Part shown: piece after piece, positions 9,568 to 17,818 of the stretch
How the letters are laid out: the number at the start of each line of letters is the position of its first letter
Numbering within the stretch: the stretch's first letter is position 1
Source of the DNA: an uncultured Prevotella sp.
Lineage (GTDB): Bacteria; Bacteroidota; Bacteroidia; Bacteroidales; Bacteroidaceae
DNA: 31,935 nucleotides
Assembly: GCA_900552675.1 (NCBI GenBank)
Contig: USAI01000019.1
Location: 1 to 31,935 of the forward strand
Reading direction: 5' to 3'
Position numbers and translations under genes: made by a program
The notes under the pieces: model-generated
Told to the model about the DNA's origin: nothing
Database searches by the model: none
What the model saw: the letters and a program-made list of their open reading frames with translations, nothing else

Positions 9568-10293
9568 TTAATCAGTTAGTAGACCTTTCTTTGCATCGAA
9601 ATCGGCAGGAACCTCATTCACCACAATGGTATTCTCATTTTTCTTAAGGCGCTCGGCTTCAAGAGCCTCGTTGCTCAAGCCATGCAAGCCACCTTTACTC
9701 ATAGAGAGAGCTTTCTCTTCCTTATTCATTTTGTGGTTTGCGCCTCCAAAGAATTTCTCTACCTTAACTTTACGCTGCAATTGCATCATACCATATAGGA
9801 TTGCCTCAGGACGAGGAGGACAGCCTGGCACATACACATCAACAGGAACAATTTCGCTGATGCCACGCACTACGTTATACGACTTTTTGAAGGGGCCACC
9901 AGAAATGGCGCAACCGCCAACGGCAACCACATACTTAGGCTCAGCCATCTCATCGTACAGACGCTTAAATACAGGTGCCATCTTGTTTGTGATAGTGCCT
10001 GCACACATAATAAGGTCAGCCTGACGAGGAGAGTTACGAGTAACCTCAAAGCCGAAGCGTGAAAAATCGTAACGTGCACATCCCACTGCCATAAACTCAA
10101 TACCGCAGCAAGATGTTCCGAATGTTAATGACCATAGAGAGTTGGAACGACCCCAGTTAATAGCCTGATCAAGCGAGCCAACAATCACATTGACGCCTCC
10201 TTCATGGAGCTCGTCTACGATTTTCTCAAGGGTAGCATTGTCCTTGAACTCATCGTAAGGAATACTCTTGATAACAGGTTTTCTTACTTCCAT
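9568..10293 (-). CDS. nuoB: NADH-quinone oxidoreductase subunit B (N2 cluster)
   Basis: This 241-residue protein carries the terminal cluster N2 that reduces quinone. Its ligands are visible: C62 and C63 in GTSCCGIEF, C128 in AVGGCAISGG, and C158 in VPGCPPRPE. The ATG at 10293 is preferred over one 21 bp upstream because AAAGGAG sits just before it and it overlaps the nuoA stop by only 10 bp, a usual coupling arrangement. About 60 residues after the core (from GGANHKMNKEEK) form a charged, low-conservation tail. Confidence 0.95.
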   Translation of the reverse strand: MEVRKPVIKSIPYDEFKDNATLEKIVDELHEGGVNVIVGSLDQAINWGRSNSLWSLTFGTSCCGIEFMAVGCARYDFSRFGFEVTRNSPRQADLIMCAGTITNKMAPVFKRLYDEMAEPKYVVAVGGCAISGGPFKKSYNVVRGISEIVPVDVYVPGCPPRPEAILYGMMQLQRKVKVEKFFGGANHKMNKEEKALSMSKGGLHGLSNEALEAERLKKNENTIVVNEVPADFDAKKGLLTD

Positions 10294-10634
10294 TCCAACG
10301 CTCCTTTCCGCCAAGCGTAAGCAAGGCCAAATACCAATACCAGCATAAAGAAGCCAACGCTAGCAAGCGCCATGACTCCAAACTGCTTGACAACCACTGC
10401 CCAAGGATAGAGGAACAATGTCTCGATGTCGAACATCAAGAAAAGGATAGCGAAGAGATAGTAACCCACATGCACAGGGATCCAAGAGGTTCCACGGGTA
10501 GGAATACCACACTCAAACGGCTGACCCTTTACCGGATTGTACGAACGCGGACCCACGAGTTTTGCAACCACGTATGCCCCCACAACCAGTACAACGGCCG
10601 TCAAGATTACGGTGATGAATAAAATAAAATTCAT
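10284..10634 (-). CDS. nuoA: NADH-quinone oxidoreductase subunit A
   Basis: This 116-residue protein has three membrane helices. KPxx-like PVKGQPFECGIPTRGTS is the conserved loop 1 with the quinone-site Cys (FECG), and LFLMFDIETLFLYPWAV is the conserved second-helix signature with its acidic residues. It is the first gene of the nuo operon. There is no nuoE, nuoF or nuoG here, so this is the 11-subunit-type complex without the NADH-oxidising module. Confidence 0.96.
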   Translation of the reverse strand: MNFILFITVILTAVVLVVGAYVVAKLVGPRSYNPVKGQPFECGIPTRGTSWIPVHVGYYLFAILFLMFDIETLFLYPWAVVVKQFGVMALASVGFFMLVLVFGLAYAWRKGALEWK

Positions 10635-10707
10635 AAAATATTAAAACAAGTTATTTCTTTGTCTACGTAGAATATTCTAAAATTTATGGATTACAATTTT
10701 CAACATG

Positions 10708-10715
10708 CAAAGTTA
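10708..10715 (-). promoter_or_regulatory. Likely -7 element for the nuo operon
   Basis: The minus strand reads TAACTTTG, an exact match to the Bacteroidota -7 consensus TAnnTTTG, about 75 bp before the nuoA start. I see no good TTTG at the -33 position, so this is a partial match in an otherwise empty AT-rich leader. Confidence 0.5.
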
Positions 10716-10788
10716 GTAATAATAATTGAAACTTAAAGATTTTTAAGAAGAAAATATGGATTGTTCAGTTGTTATTCAAACAATAAAG

Positions 10789-10851
10789 CATAAAAAAAGG
10801 AAAAGCACCAAGAAAAAGAAACGATATTCTTTCTCTTAGTGTTTTTCCTTT
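10789..10851 (-). terminator. Terminator of the lipoprotein gene
   Basis: An inverted repeat of about 25 bp has arms at 10796-10820 and 10827-10851, with mismatches and a 6-nt loop. On the minus strand it is followed by a run of seven T. It starts 21 bp after the lipoprotein stop, and the A-rich left arm might let it work in both directions. Confidence 0.7.
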
Positions 10852-10872
10852 AAGAACATCTATTGTTGTAGA

Positions 10873-11571
10873 TTATTTCGTCAAGTCGAAGCCAACACGT
10901 ACGCCGTCATAATTTTTCGAGATATTGCCAATGGCATTTACAGTTTCGTTACTGCTCATCGACGCAAGAGTTTGAATAAGAGTAAGCACCTTTTTCGATT
11001 CAAACAGCAAACCAATACCATCAGTATTACGCTTGATATGTCCTGTGGCATTGAGCAAAAGTGTTGACAGTTGCACCTCACCTGTATTCTCGTTATAAGA
11101 ATACTTACCAACAATGCTCTTACCATCGAGTTTGGCCGAGAAAGAGCCATTGTTATCAAAGGTGATGTAAGTGTTTGAAGACGAGAATCCCAGTTTAGAA
11201 TATTGCGAAGCCATCTTCTCTTTTACCTGAGTGGCCGCAATCTCTCCACCAGCTTTTGCCAGTGTGTTTTCGCTTGTGAACGCACAGCCAGGACCTTTAT
11301 ATTTCCAGGTTCCAATGAGATTTTTCTGAGTGATACGATCAATGCCCAATACACTACTCAAAACATTACCCAATGTTTCACCATTTGCAGTAGCGCCCAA
11401 AATACTTCCCAGCACACTACCACCTGTAGCTGCCGATGTAGATGTCGTGGTTGACGAAGATACTGATGATGAGGTTGACGAAGACGAATTGGCTCCTCCC
11501 CCTACTCCTCCACAACTTGAAAACAAAACTGCGCTGATAGCTACTGCTACAGAAACTAAAAATTTCTTCAT
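10873..11571 (-). CDS. DUF4923-type lipoprotein
   Basis: This 232-residue secreted protein of unknown function has a lipoprotein signal peptide ending in LFSSC, with the acylated Cys at position 20. A Gly/Ser/Thr-rich low-complexity linker follows (about 21-50). The folded domain resembles DUF4923, a Bacteroidota family that I recognise from TQKNLIGTWKYKGPGCAFTS, the AGGEIAATQVKEK segment, and a GLLFESKKVLTLIQTL to SKNYDGVRVGFDL end. GTWKY and the later strands suggest a lipocalin-like barrel. That is inference. It is a single-gene unit with its own terminator between the nuo and atp operons and has no evident functional link to either. Confidence 0.8.
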   Translation of the reverse strand: MKKFLVSVAVAISAVLFSSCGGVGGGANSSSSTSSSVSSSTTTSTSAATGGSVLGSILGATANGETLGNVLSSVLGIDRITQKNLIGTWKYKGPGCAFTSENTLAKAGGEIAATQVKEKMASQYSKLGFSSSNTYITFDNNGSFSAKLDGKSIVGKYSYNENTGEVQLSTLLLNATGHIKRNTDGIGLLFESKKVLTLIQTLASMSSNETVNAIGNISKNYDGVRVGFDLTK

Positions 11572-11792
11572 CTTTTTTTATATTACTTAAAACTATTTTT
11601 GTCACTATTTCGAGTATATTGCAACCAATCAATGGCAACAACCATACTATTAGACTTCAGTTTTTCACCAAGGTTTAATGTTATAATAATATTATTTTAA
11701 CAATAACAAGATTACCTACATAAAACTTACTTACTCATAACGCTTTATCATATCAGAGCACCCATCTAATCCTTATTCATCGAAACACTAAG

Positions 11793-11839
11793 CCTAAAGA
11801 AAATAATGGACGACAAAGCACATTCCTTGTCGTCCATTA
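11793..11839 (-). terminator. Rho-independent terminator of the ATP synthase operon
   Basis: A perfect 13-bp stem has arms at 11804-11816 and 11827-11839 (TAATGGACGACAA) with a 10-nt loop. It is followed on the minus strand by TTTTCTTT and stands 27 bp past the atpG stop. The remaining 220 bp up to the lipoprotein start holds nothing else that I can identify. Confidence 0.85.
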
Positions 11840-11865
11840 ATATAGATGTATTGGCTTTCGCGCAC

Positions 11866-12840
11866 TTAATTATTAACGCTACCGCCAACAATATCAAGCA
11901 ATTCGTTCGTAATAGCCTGCTGACGTCCTTTGTTATACTGGAGATTGAGTTCACGCAGCAACTCATCGGCATTATCAGTGGCCGTCTGCATAGCCACCAT
12001 ACGTGCCGCATGTTCACTAGCATTGCTATCAAGTAAAGCCGTATACACCATTAGGTTGAGTTCCTGTGGGATAAGTTCTTGCAATACAGTGGTCAAATCA
12101 GGTTCAACAATAAAGTTGTCGTTCAGCGGTTTTGCCACCTCTACCTTTTTGCCATTGTCTGCTTCCTCCTGTTTCTTACGAAGATATTCCTGAGCTTTTT
12201 CAGTAGCCATCGTCGATGTCAAATCGCGATCGTTATCCGACATAAAGTCGTCATGAATATCAATAGGCAAGAACACACGTCGCTGCAGAATTTGCGAGCC
12301 TGCACTCTTGAAATGATGATAAATCAACTCTACCTTGTCAATCTCGCCAGCCATAAACTTCTTGCACAATTCTTCAGCAATAAGTTGACATCCATGCGGA
12401 TTTGGCTTATCAGCAAGTCCCATGAAATCGCCTCCAGCAGGCAGTCCAAGCTTCGTCACTTTCTCGGCCACCTTTCTACCTACAGGGTAAACAACGATGT
12501 CAGAGATGCCTTGAGCCTTATACTCGCCAATGGTTTGCTCCATCATCTTAATTACATTATTATTGAAGCCACCACACAAACTACTGTTACTGGTAAACAC
12601 CACCAATGCCACTCGTTTAACATGAGCGTGCGGAATGTTAAGTGGCGTTTGCACATCGGGCATAGCTGCGAGGAACGATTTCAATATATGCTCCAAACTG
12701 CTTTCATAAGGCAACATGTTGCTAATAAGCGTTTGAGCATGATGCAATTTAGACGAAGCCACCATCTTCATGGCACTCGTGATTTTACGAGTGCTATTTA
12801 CGGAGACAATTCGGTCTTTTGTTTCTTTAAGTGACGGCAT
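11866..12840 (-). CDS. atpG: F-type ATP synthase gamma subunit
   Basis: This 324-residue protein is the central rotor shaft of F1. The N-terminal helix TKDRIVSVNSTRKITSAMKM followed by VASSKL and the C-terminal MVAMQTATDNADELLRELNL stretch followed by QYNKGRQQAITNELLDIVGG are the two coiled-coil helices with the family signature. It is about 37 residues longer than the E. coli protein. The extra length is a charged Lys/Glu-rich insertion at about 196-243 in the globular part, of a kind known in Bacteroidota. It is the last gene of the operon, 6 bp after atpA. Confidence 0.95.
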   Translation of the reverse strand: MPSLKETKDRIVSVNSTRKITSAMKMVASSKLHHAQTLISNMLPYESSLEHILKSFLAAMPDVQTPLNIPHAHVKRVALVVFTSNSSLCGGFNNNVIKMMEQTIGEYKAQGISDIVVYPVGRKVAEKVTKLGLPAGGDFMGLADKPNPHGCQLIAEELCKKFMAGEIDKVELIYHHFKSAGSQILQRRVFLPIDIHDDFMSDNDRDLTSTMATEKAQEYLRKKQEEADNGKKVEVAKPLNDNFIVEPDLTTVLQELIPQELNLMVYTALLDSNASEHAARMVAMQTATDNADELLRELNLQYNKGRQQAITNELLDIVGGSVNN

Positions 12841-12846
12841 AAGCTA

Positions 12847-14433
12847 TTACTTTTTATACTGACCTGCAATATCAGCCATCGTATCAGAGATAACCTTTAT
12901 CGCATTGTCATCAATTTTGCCGGAAGCCAAGAAGTCGATGGTATCCTGGTGTGTAGAACGCATCTTGTCAAGGAAAGTGCCTTGACACTCAATTACCTTC
13001 CCTACAGGCACATTGCGCATCAAGCCGTGGATACCGCAATAAAGGATAGCGATCTGCTCACCTACGGCCATCGGGCTATACTGAGGCTGAATGAGCAACT
13101 GGTTGTTTTTACGTCCACGGTCGATAGTCATAGCCGTTACCGCATCCATATCACTTGAGAACTTTGAGAAAGCCTCAAGTTCACGATACTGAGCCATATC
13201 AATCTTCAGTGTACCAGCCACCTTCTTCATACTCTTAATCTGTGCCGAACCACCCACACGGCTCACAGAGATACCCACATTGATGGCGGGACGGAAACCC
13301 TGGTTGAAGAGGTCGGTTTCAAGATAAATCTGACCGTCAGTAATAGAAATTACGTTAGTCGGAATGTATGCAGAAACGTCGCCAGCCTGAGTCTCGATAA
13401 TAGGCAGAGCGGTGAGCGAACCACCACCTTTCACATGGCCTTTCAAGCACTGAGGCAGGTCGTTCATCTGTTCAGCCACCTCTTGCTGGTCGTTGATACG
13501 TGCTGCACGCTCCAACAAACGGCTATGCAGGTAGAACACGTCACCAGGATAAGCCTCACGTCCAGAAGGACGACGAAGGATCAGTGATACCTCACGGTAA
13601 GCAACCGCTTGTTTCGACAAATCGTCGTATACTACCAAGGCAGAGAAGCCACGGTCACGGAAGTATTCGCCGATGGCAGCACCTGCAAAAGGAGCATAGT
13701 ATTGCATAGCAGCAGGATCAGCAGCTGTAGCACTTACAATAATAGTGTAAGGCAGAGCACCATGCTCCTTCAAGTTTTCTACCAATGCAGCTACGGTAGA
13801 AGCCTTCTGACCGATAGCAACGTAGATACAGTAAACAGGATTTCCTGCCTCATAGAAACTCTTCTGGTTGATGATGGTATCAATGGCGATAGCAGTCTTA
13901 CCTGTCTGGCGGTCGCCGATAATCAGCTCACGCTGTCCACGACCAATAGGAATCATCGAGTCGACAGCCTTCAAGCCCGTTTGCAACGGTTCCTTTACAG
14001 GCTGACGATAGATAACGCCAGGAGCCTTGCGGTCAAGAGGCATTTCAAAAGCGCCTGTCAAGTCGAGGTCGCCCTTTCCATCGATAGCCTCACCCAGCGG
14101 ATTGATGACACGTCCGAGCATATTGTCGTTCACGCGGATGCTGGCAATACGCTTTGTACGTTTTACACGCATGCCTTCCTTGATGCCCGATGTTGATCCT
14201 AACAACACACAGCCCACGTTGTCTTCCTCGAGGTTCATCACGATAGCCATCGTGCCATTCTCAAATTCCAACAATTCGTTAGCTTCAGCATTATGCAGAC
14301 CATAGATACGGGCCACACCATCACTGACCTGCAGAACGGTGCCGACTTCGTCAAACTCAGCCTTTCCGCTGATGCCCTTCAGTTGCTCAAGCAATACTGA
14401 GGACACTTCGCTTGGTTTAATTTTATCTGACAT
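12847..14433 (-). CDS. atpA: F-type ATP synthase alpha subunit
   Basis: This 528-residue protein is the non-catalytic nucleotide-binding subunit of the F1 hexamer. The Walker A is GDRQTGKT at 173-180, preceded by the typical AVDSMIPIGRGQRELIIG. The signature PAINVGISVSRVGGSAQ, holding the arginine finger that reaches into the catalytic beta site, is present. It is slightly longer than E. coli AtpA (513), with small insertions. It follows atpH by 52 bp. Confidence 0.97.
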   Translation of the reverse strand: MSDKIKPSEVSSVLLEQLKGISGKAEFDEVGTVLQVSDGVARIYGLHNAEANELLEFENGTMAIVMNLEEDNVGCVLLGSTSGIKEGMRVKRTKRIASIRVNDNMLGRVINPLGEAIDGKGDLDLTGAFEMPLDRKAPGVIYRQPVKEPLQTGLKAVDSMIPIGRGQRELIIGDRQTGKTAIAIDTIINQKSFYEAGNPVYCIYVAIGQKASTVAALVENLKEHGALPYTIIVSATAADPAAMQYYAPFAGAAIGEYFRDRGFSALVVYDDLSKQAVAYREVSLILRRPSGREAYPGDVFYLHSRLLERAARINDQQEVAEQMNDLPQCLKGHVKGGGSLTALPIIETQAGDVSAYIPTNVISITDGQIYLETDLFNQGFRPAINVGISVSRVGGSAQIKSMKKVAGTLKIDMAQYRELEAFSKFSSDMDAVTAMTIDRGRKNNQLLIQPQYSPMAVGEQIAILYCGIHGLMRNVPVGKVIECQGTFLDKMRSTHQDTIDFLASGKIDDNAIKVISDTMADIAGQYKK

Positions 14434-14485
14434 AATAAAAAATCATTAATATTAGGCACGAAGCAGTGTTCATGCCATACTCACG

Positions 14486-15019
14486 TTATTTAAGCTTTGA
14501 CAAGATGGCATTCAATTGCGACTTGATGCTGGCATCCATACGGTAGGTATCATATTCCAGAACGAAGCCACCGATAAGATCGGGATCCACTTCCGAAACA
14601 AATTCCACCTTACCATTTGTTTGACTGCCAACCAGTTTTCGCAATTTTCCCTCAACCTGTTCCGACGGTGCTGTAGCCGTTACCAGCCGTGCCCGTATCA
14701 AATTGTTTTGCTTTCTGTAAAGGTCGACAAATGAATGAGCCATGAATTGCATAATGCCTTCACGTCCCTTCGAAAGAACCAGCTCGATGAAGCGCTTTGT
14801 CAGCTCACATCTGTCAGCACCAGCAGCAGTCATCAGCAAATTCTTCTTTTGTTCCTTTGAAAGCATCGGATTATCTATGGTCACCTTCAAGGCGGGCACT
14901 TGCGCATAGCTATTTGCTACATTCTGCATATCAACATACACAGCAGCGGATAGCTTAGCATCGGTGCAAGCCTTCAAGAGGGCACGCGCATATCTTACCG
15001 ATATTAATCCTAAATCCAT
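14486..15019 (-). CDS. atpH: F-type ATP synthase delta subunit
   Basis: This 177-residue protein is the peripheral-stalk subunit that caps F1 (OSCP family). ISVRYARALLKACTDA at the N-terminus is the helical F1-binding domain, and DPDLIGGFVLEYDTYRMDAS near the C-terminus is the most conserved motif. It starts 8 bp after the atpF stop. Confidence 0.94.
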   Translation of the reverse strand: MDLGLISVRYARALLKACTDAKLSAAVYVDMQNVANSYAQVPALKVTIDNPMLSKEQKKNLLMTAAGADRCELTKRFIELVLSKGREGIMQFMAHSFVDLYRKQNNLIRARLVTATAPSEQVEGKLRKLVGSQTNGKVEFVSEVDPDLIGGFVLEYDTYRMDASIKSQLNAILSKLK

Positions 15020-15027
15020 AGCAATAA

Positions 15028-15546
15028 TTATTTATCGTTAGCGGTAACCTCGTCAAGCATCAGGTTGATATAATCCATCTGTGCCTGGTCAGTGTCAAGC
15101 TTCTTACGCAATACTTTTTCTGACACCTCCACACTCAAGAGCGCCACTTGCTGACGAATAGCAGCAATAGCGGCTTGCTTTTGGCTTTCAATCTCGGCTT
15201 TAGCGTCGCTTATGATGCGTGCGCTCTCCTCACGAGCTTTCACTCGTGCATCCTCAACGATAGCCTCTCGTGTATTGGCAGCTTCTTTAAGAATTGCTAC
15301 TTGCTTGTCACGAGCCTCCTGAAGAATGGATTCGCTCTCCTGTTTGATATTCTCAAGGCGTGTAGTAGCCTCATGTGCTTTACGCAAGCTCTCATCAATG
15401 TAGTTCTTGCGTTTCTCCACCATCCCGATGATAGCGGGGAAGCCGAATTTGGCCAGCACCACGAACACCACCAAGAATGCAGCAAGCATCCAAAGGAGCA
15501 AACCGGGGTCAGGAGTTAATATTGATGGTAATGTACTAAAATCCAT
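15028..15546 (-). CDS. atpF: F-type ATP synthase b subunit
   Basis: This 172-residue protein is the peripheral-stalk b subunit. One membrane helix lies at about 14-34 (LLLWMLAAFLVVFVVLAKFG). A long charged, Ala-rich helix follows to the C-terminus, with the usual IxxMVEKRKxxIDESLRKAHEA start. The length is close to the usual 156-170. It is separated from atpE by 81 bp that contain a stem-loop. Confidence 0.95.
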   Translation of the reverse strand: MDFSTLPSILTPDPGLLLWMLAAFLVVFVVLAKFGFPAIIGMVEKRKNYIDESLRKAHEATTRLENIKQESESILQEARDKQVAILKEAANTREAIVEDARVKAREESARIISDAKAEIESQKQAAIAAIRQQVALLSVEVSEKVLRKKLDTDQAQMDYINLMLDEVTANDK

Positions 15547-15592
15547 TCGTATAAATTTACAAACGATATAACCTTATATCACAATAACAGTA

Positions 15593-15614
15593 GCCGGCAC
15601 GAAACCATGCCGGC
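15593..15614 (-). promoter_or_regulatory. Intra-operon stem-loop between atpE and atpF
   Basis: A perfect 7-bp GC-rich stem (GCCGGCA/TGCCGGC) has an 8-nt loop and lies 14 bp past the atpE stop. No T tract follows, so it is unlikely to end transcription completely. Its position after the c-subunit gene suggests an mRNA-stabilising or processing element that raises c-subunit output. That role is inference. Confidence 0.55.
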
Positions 15615-15627
15615 CCTTGATGTTTTA

Positions 15628-15870
15628 TTATTTAATAAGGAAGGCGCAAGCTACGATAGCGAAAAGGGCACAACCCTCAACGAATGCAGCAGTCAAAATC
15701 ATGTTAGTTTGTATTTTTCCAGAAGCCTCGGGCTGACGTGCAATAGCGTCCATAGCGCTACCACCAATCTTACCAATACCCAAACCAGCACCGATTGTTG
15801 CGAAACCTGCTCCAAGAGCGCAGCCCAGCTGTGCCAGGCCTTCAGCTGCCAAAAGTGATGAAATAATCAT
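15628..15870 (-). CDS. atpE: F-type ATP synthase c subunit
   Basis: This 80-residue hairpin of two membrane helices builds the rotor ring. The ion-carrying carboxylate is E65 in AAFVEGCALFAI, and the polar loop is ARQPE at 44-48. Helix 1 is Gly-rich (GAGFATIGAGLGIGKIGG). The sodium-type ligands are missing: Ile stands at the helix-1 Gln position, and Gly-Cys follows the Glu instead of Ser/Thr. Proton coupling is therefore predicted. Confidence 0.96.
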   Translation of the reverse strand: MIISSLLAAEGLAQLGCALGAGFATIGAGLGIGKIGGSAMDAIARQPEASGKIQTNMILTAAFVEGCALFAIVACAFLIK

Positions 15871-15981
15871 AATTATAAATTTTTAAAATTGTTATTTAAT
15901 GTTTTGTTGTTTACTTAGATTTATACATGAGCCACTAAAGTAGATATAGAACCATTACCAGCCCACATAATTATTAGTTTG

Positions 15982-17043
15982 TTAAGCTTCCGCCTCCTCT
16001 TCCTTATGGGCCAAGCCGATGAACACGGCGCTCAGCAAAGTGAAGACATAAGCCTGAACGAAAGCCACCAGCACCTCAAGACAGTTCATGAAGAGCAACA
16101 TAATAGCGCTGATGAGGTTCAATCCCATACCATAGCCTACACCCATTGACCATCCTAAGAAGATGATGCAAGTAAAGCTCAATATGATAGCGTGACCTGC
16201 CATCATATTGGCAAAGAGACGTACCATCAAAGCGAAGGGCTTTGTGAAGACCCCAAAGAACTCGATAAGCGGCATCAAAGGCACAGGATAAGCCTTCAAG
16301 AACAAAGGCACGTGTGGCCAAAAGATGTCTTTCCAATACTCTTTGTTACCGAAGAGGTTGATGACTACCATCGAGCAGAATGCCAAGAAGAACGTAATAT
16401 TGATATTACCCGTTACGTTAGCACCACCAGGGAAGATAGGCAACAATCCCAACAGGTTGGTAGTGAAGATGAAGAAGAACACCGTCAGCAAGTAAGGAGC
16501 ATAAGGTTTAAAATGCTTCTCTCCTATTGATGCCTTTACTACATCATCATAAATGGCCATCACAAACATCTCCATCATTCCCACGAAGCCACCAGGTGCT
16601 TCGCTATGCTCGTCACGTTTCCGATACCAACGCGCACAAGAGAGGAAGACAACAATCAGCACAATGACCACAATCCATATCTGGGCTACTGTCTTTGTAA
16701 AACTGATGTCGAAGGGGCGCACTGATGTACCATCTGCCATTTTCTCATAAATTTTTCCGTGATGATGTTCATCAAAGAAATATTTATCAGGTAGCGTCTC
16801 GGCCGTACAAACCGTCCATTCTCCTGTCTCTGAGCTACGAACAATTATTGGGAGAGGTATGCTTAAACTCTCTTCTCCGAAGGTAGCGATGTGCCACTCA
16901 TACGAGTCAGACAGGTGTTCAAGCACAATCTCGGGTATGTCAAGTTTTTCACCACCCTTTTCCTCATTATTGGCAACCGCCATCATAGGCGCCACCAGCA
17001 TGAGCATTAGGATGAGCAACGACCTTAATTGTTTCATTATCAT
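15982..17043 (-). CDS. atpB: F-type ATP synthase a subunit with secreted N-terminal extension
   Basis: This 353-residue protein is the stator channel subunit. The essential Arg is R275 in ALMVRLFANMMAGHAI, and the last helix has the conserved VAFVQAYVFTLL. It is about 80 residues longer than E. coli AtpB. A signal-like segment (LRSLLILMLMLVAPMMAVA) and an acidic, His-containing stretch to about 110 precede the first core helix, consistent with a periplasmic extension common in Bacteroidota. A second ATG two codons in is equally plausible. Confidence 0.95.
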   Translation of the reverse strand: MIMKQLRSLLILMLMLVAPMMAVANNEEKGGEKLDIPEIVLEHLSDSYEWHIATFGEESLSIPLPIIVRSSETGEWTVCTAETLPDKYFFDEHHHGKIYEKMADGTSVRPFDISFTKTVAQIWIVVIVLIVVFLSCARWYRKRDEHSEAPGGFVGMMEMFVMAIYDDVVKASIGEKHFKPYAPYLLTVFFFIFTTNLLGLLPIFPGGANVTGNINITFFLAFCSMVVINLFGNKEYWKDIFWPHVPLFLKAYPVPLMPLIEFFGVFTKPFALMVRLFANMMAGHAIILSFTCIIFLGWSMGVGYGMGLNLISAIMLLFMNCLEVLVAFVQAYVFTLLSAVFIGLAHKEEEAEA

Positions 17044-17052
17044 AAGTTTTAT

Positions 17053-17466
17053 TTACTTTTCACACTTGCTGTGAGCATTGGAAACATGCGCAAAAAACAA
17101 AGAGTGGTGCGTAAGAACAGCAAAATAGAAACACATAAATACCATTACATACATAAGCATTGCTTCGCGGCCAACAGCCACCCAGCACCCCACCATTGTA
17201 GCAAGGGCCAGCAGCATACGGAAGCTCGACACAGCGGTAAAGAAAGTAGGCAAGCTATCAGGATGCTGTCCTGCCACCCATTTCCATATTAGCGCATCGG
17301 CAAGTTCTACGGCTACGGCAAAAACAACAGACACGATGAGCGGCGCAACGATATCACTGCTGCATATTGCAAACGCCATCAAAAGCAATGCAATAGCTAT
17401 CAACACCAGCATAATGGCCATTGTTTGAAAAAGATACCTTTTGCTTAACCGTTTTATCTCTGTCAT
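17053..17466 (-). CDS. Small four-helix membrane protein of the ATP synthase operon (AtpI-like position)
   Basis: This 137-residue protein has about four predicted membrane helices and basic ends (KRLSKRY at the start, SKCEK at the end). It has no sequence motif that I recognise. It sits between atpC and atpB, where Bacteroidota commonly encode a small membrane protein, and it starts 54 bp after atpC and ends 9 bp before atpB. By position it may help assemble the c-ring or load ions, as AtpI does elsewhere. That is inference from context. Confidence 0.7.
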   Translation of the reverse strand: MTEIKRLSKRYLFQTMAIMLVLIAIALLLMAFAICSSDIVAPLIVSVVFAVAVELADALIWKWVAGQHPDSLPTFFTAVSSFRMLLALATMVGCWVAVGREAMLMYVMVFMCFYFAVLTHHSLFFAHVSNAHSKCEK

Positions 17467-17520
17467 GATTATTATTTATTTCTGTTTACTGTGTAACAAC
17501 GTTGTGTTTTTACATGACGC

Positions 17521-17769
17521 TTATAGCTCCACGCAAATTGTCACATTGTTCTTCTGCACTTCAACGAATCCTCTTGTCACCATCATCTCATGAGCACCCT
17601 GTGCATCATGATAGATGATGCGTCCCGCCTGTAACGAAGAAATGATAGGAGCATGGTTGGTCAGTATTTCAAACTCGCCACTAGCGCCTGGCACCACAAC
17701 GCGTTCTACACTTCCCTTATACTCCACCTTCGCTGGAGAAACGATACTTAAATTTAAACTCATATTCAA
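17521..17769 (-). CDS. atpC: F-type ATP synthase epsilon subunit, short form
   Basis: This 82-residue protein covers only the N-terminal beta-sandwich that contacts gamma and the c-ring. NLSIVSPAKVEYKGSVERVV, PGASGEFEILTNHAPIISSL and RGFVEVQKNNVTICV are typical. The C-terminal two-helix domain of E. coli epsilon (total about 139), which inhibits ATP hydrolysis, is absent. The stop is clean and not followed by leftover coding sequence, so this is a short form, not a truncation. It is 49 bp after atpD. Confidence 0.93.
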   Translation of the reverse strand: MNMSLNLSIVSPAKVEYKGSVERVVVPGASGEFEILTNHAPIISSLQAGRIIYHDAQGAHEMMVTRGFVEVQKNNVTICVEL

Positions 17770-17818
17770 AAAAATTCTTTTTCTGCGAATTTATTCCAAT
17801 TACTTCTGCACAGCACCA

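Noticed and set aside
10294..10314. nuoB start at 10314
   Set aside because: The ATG at 10293 has AAAGGAG at suitable distance and a normal short overlap with nuoA.
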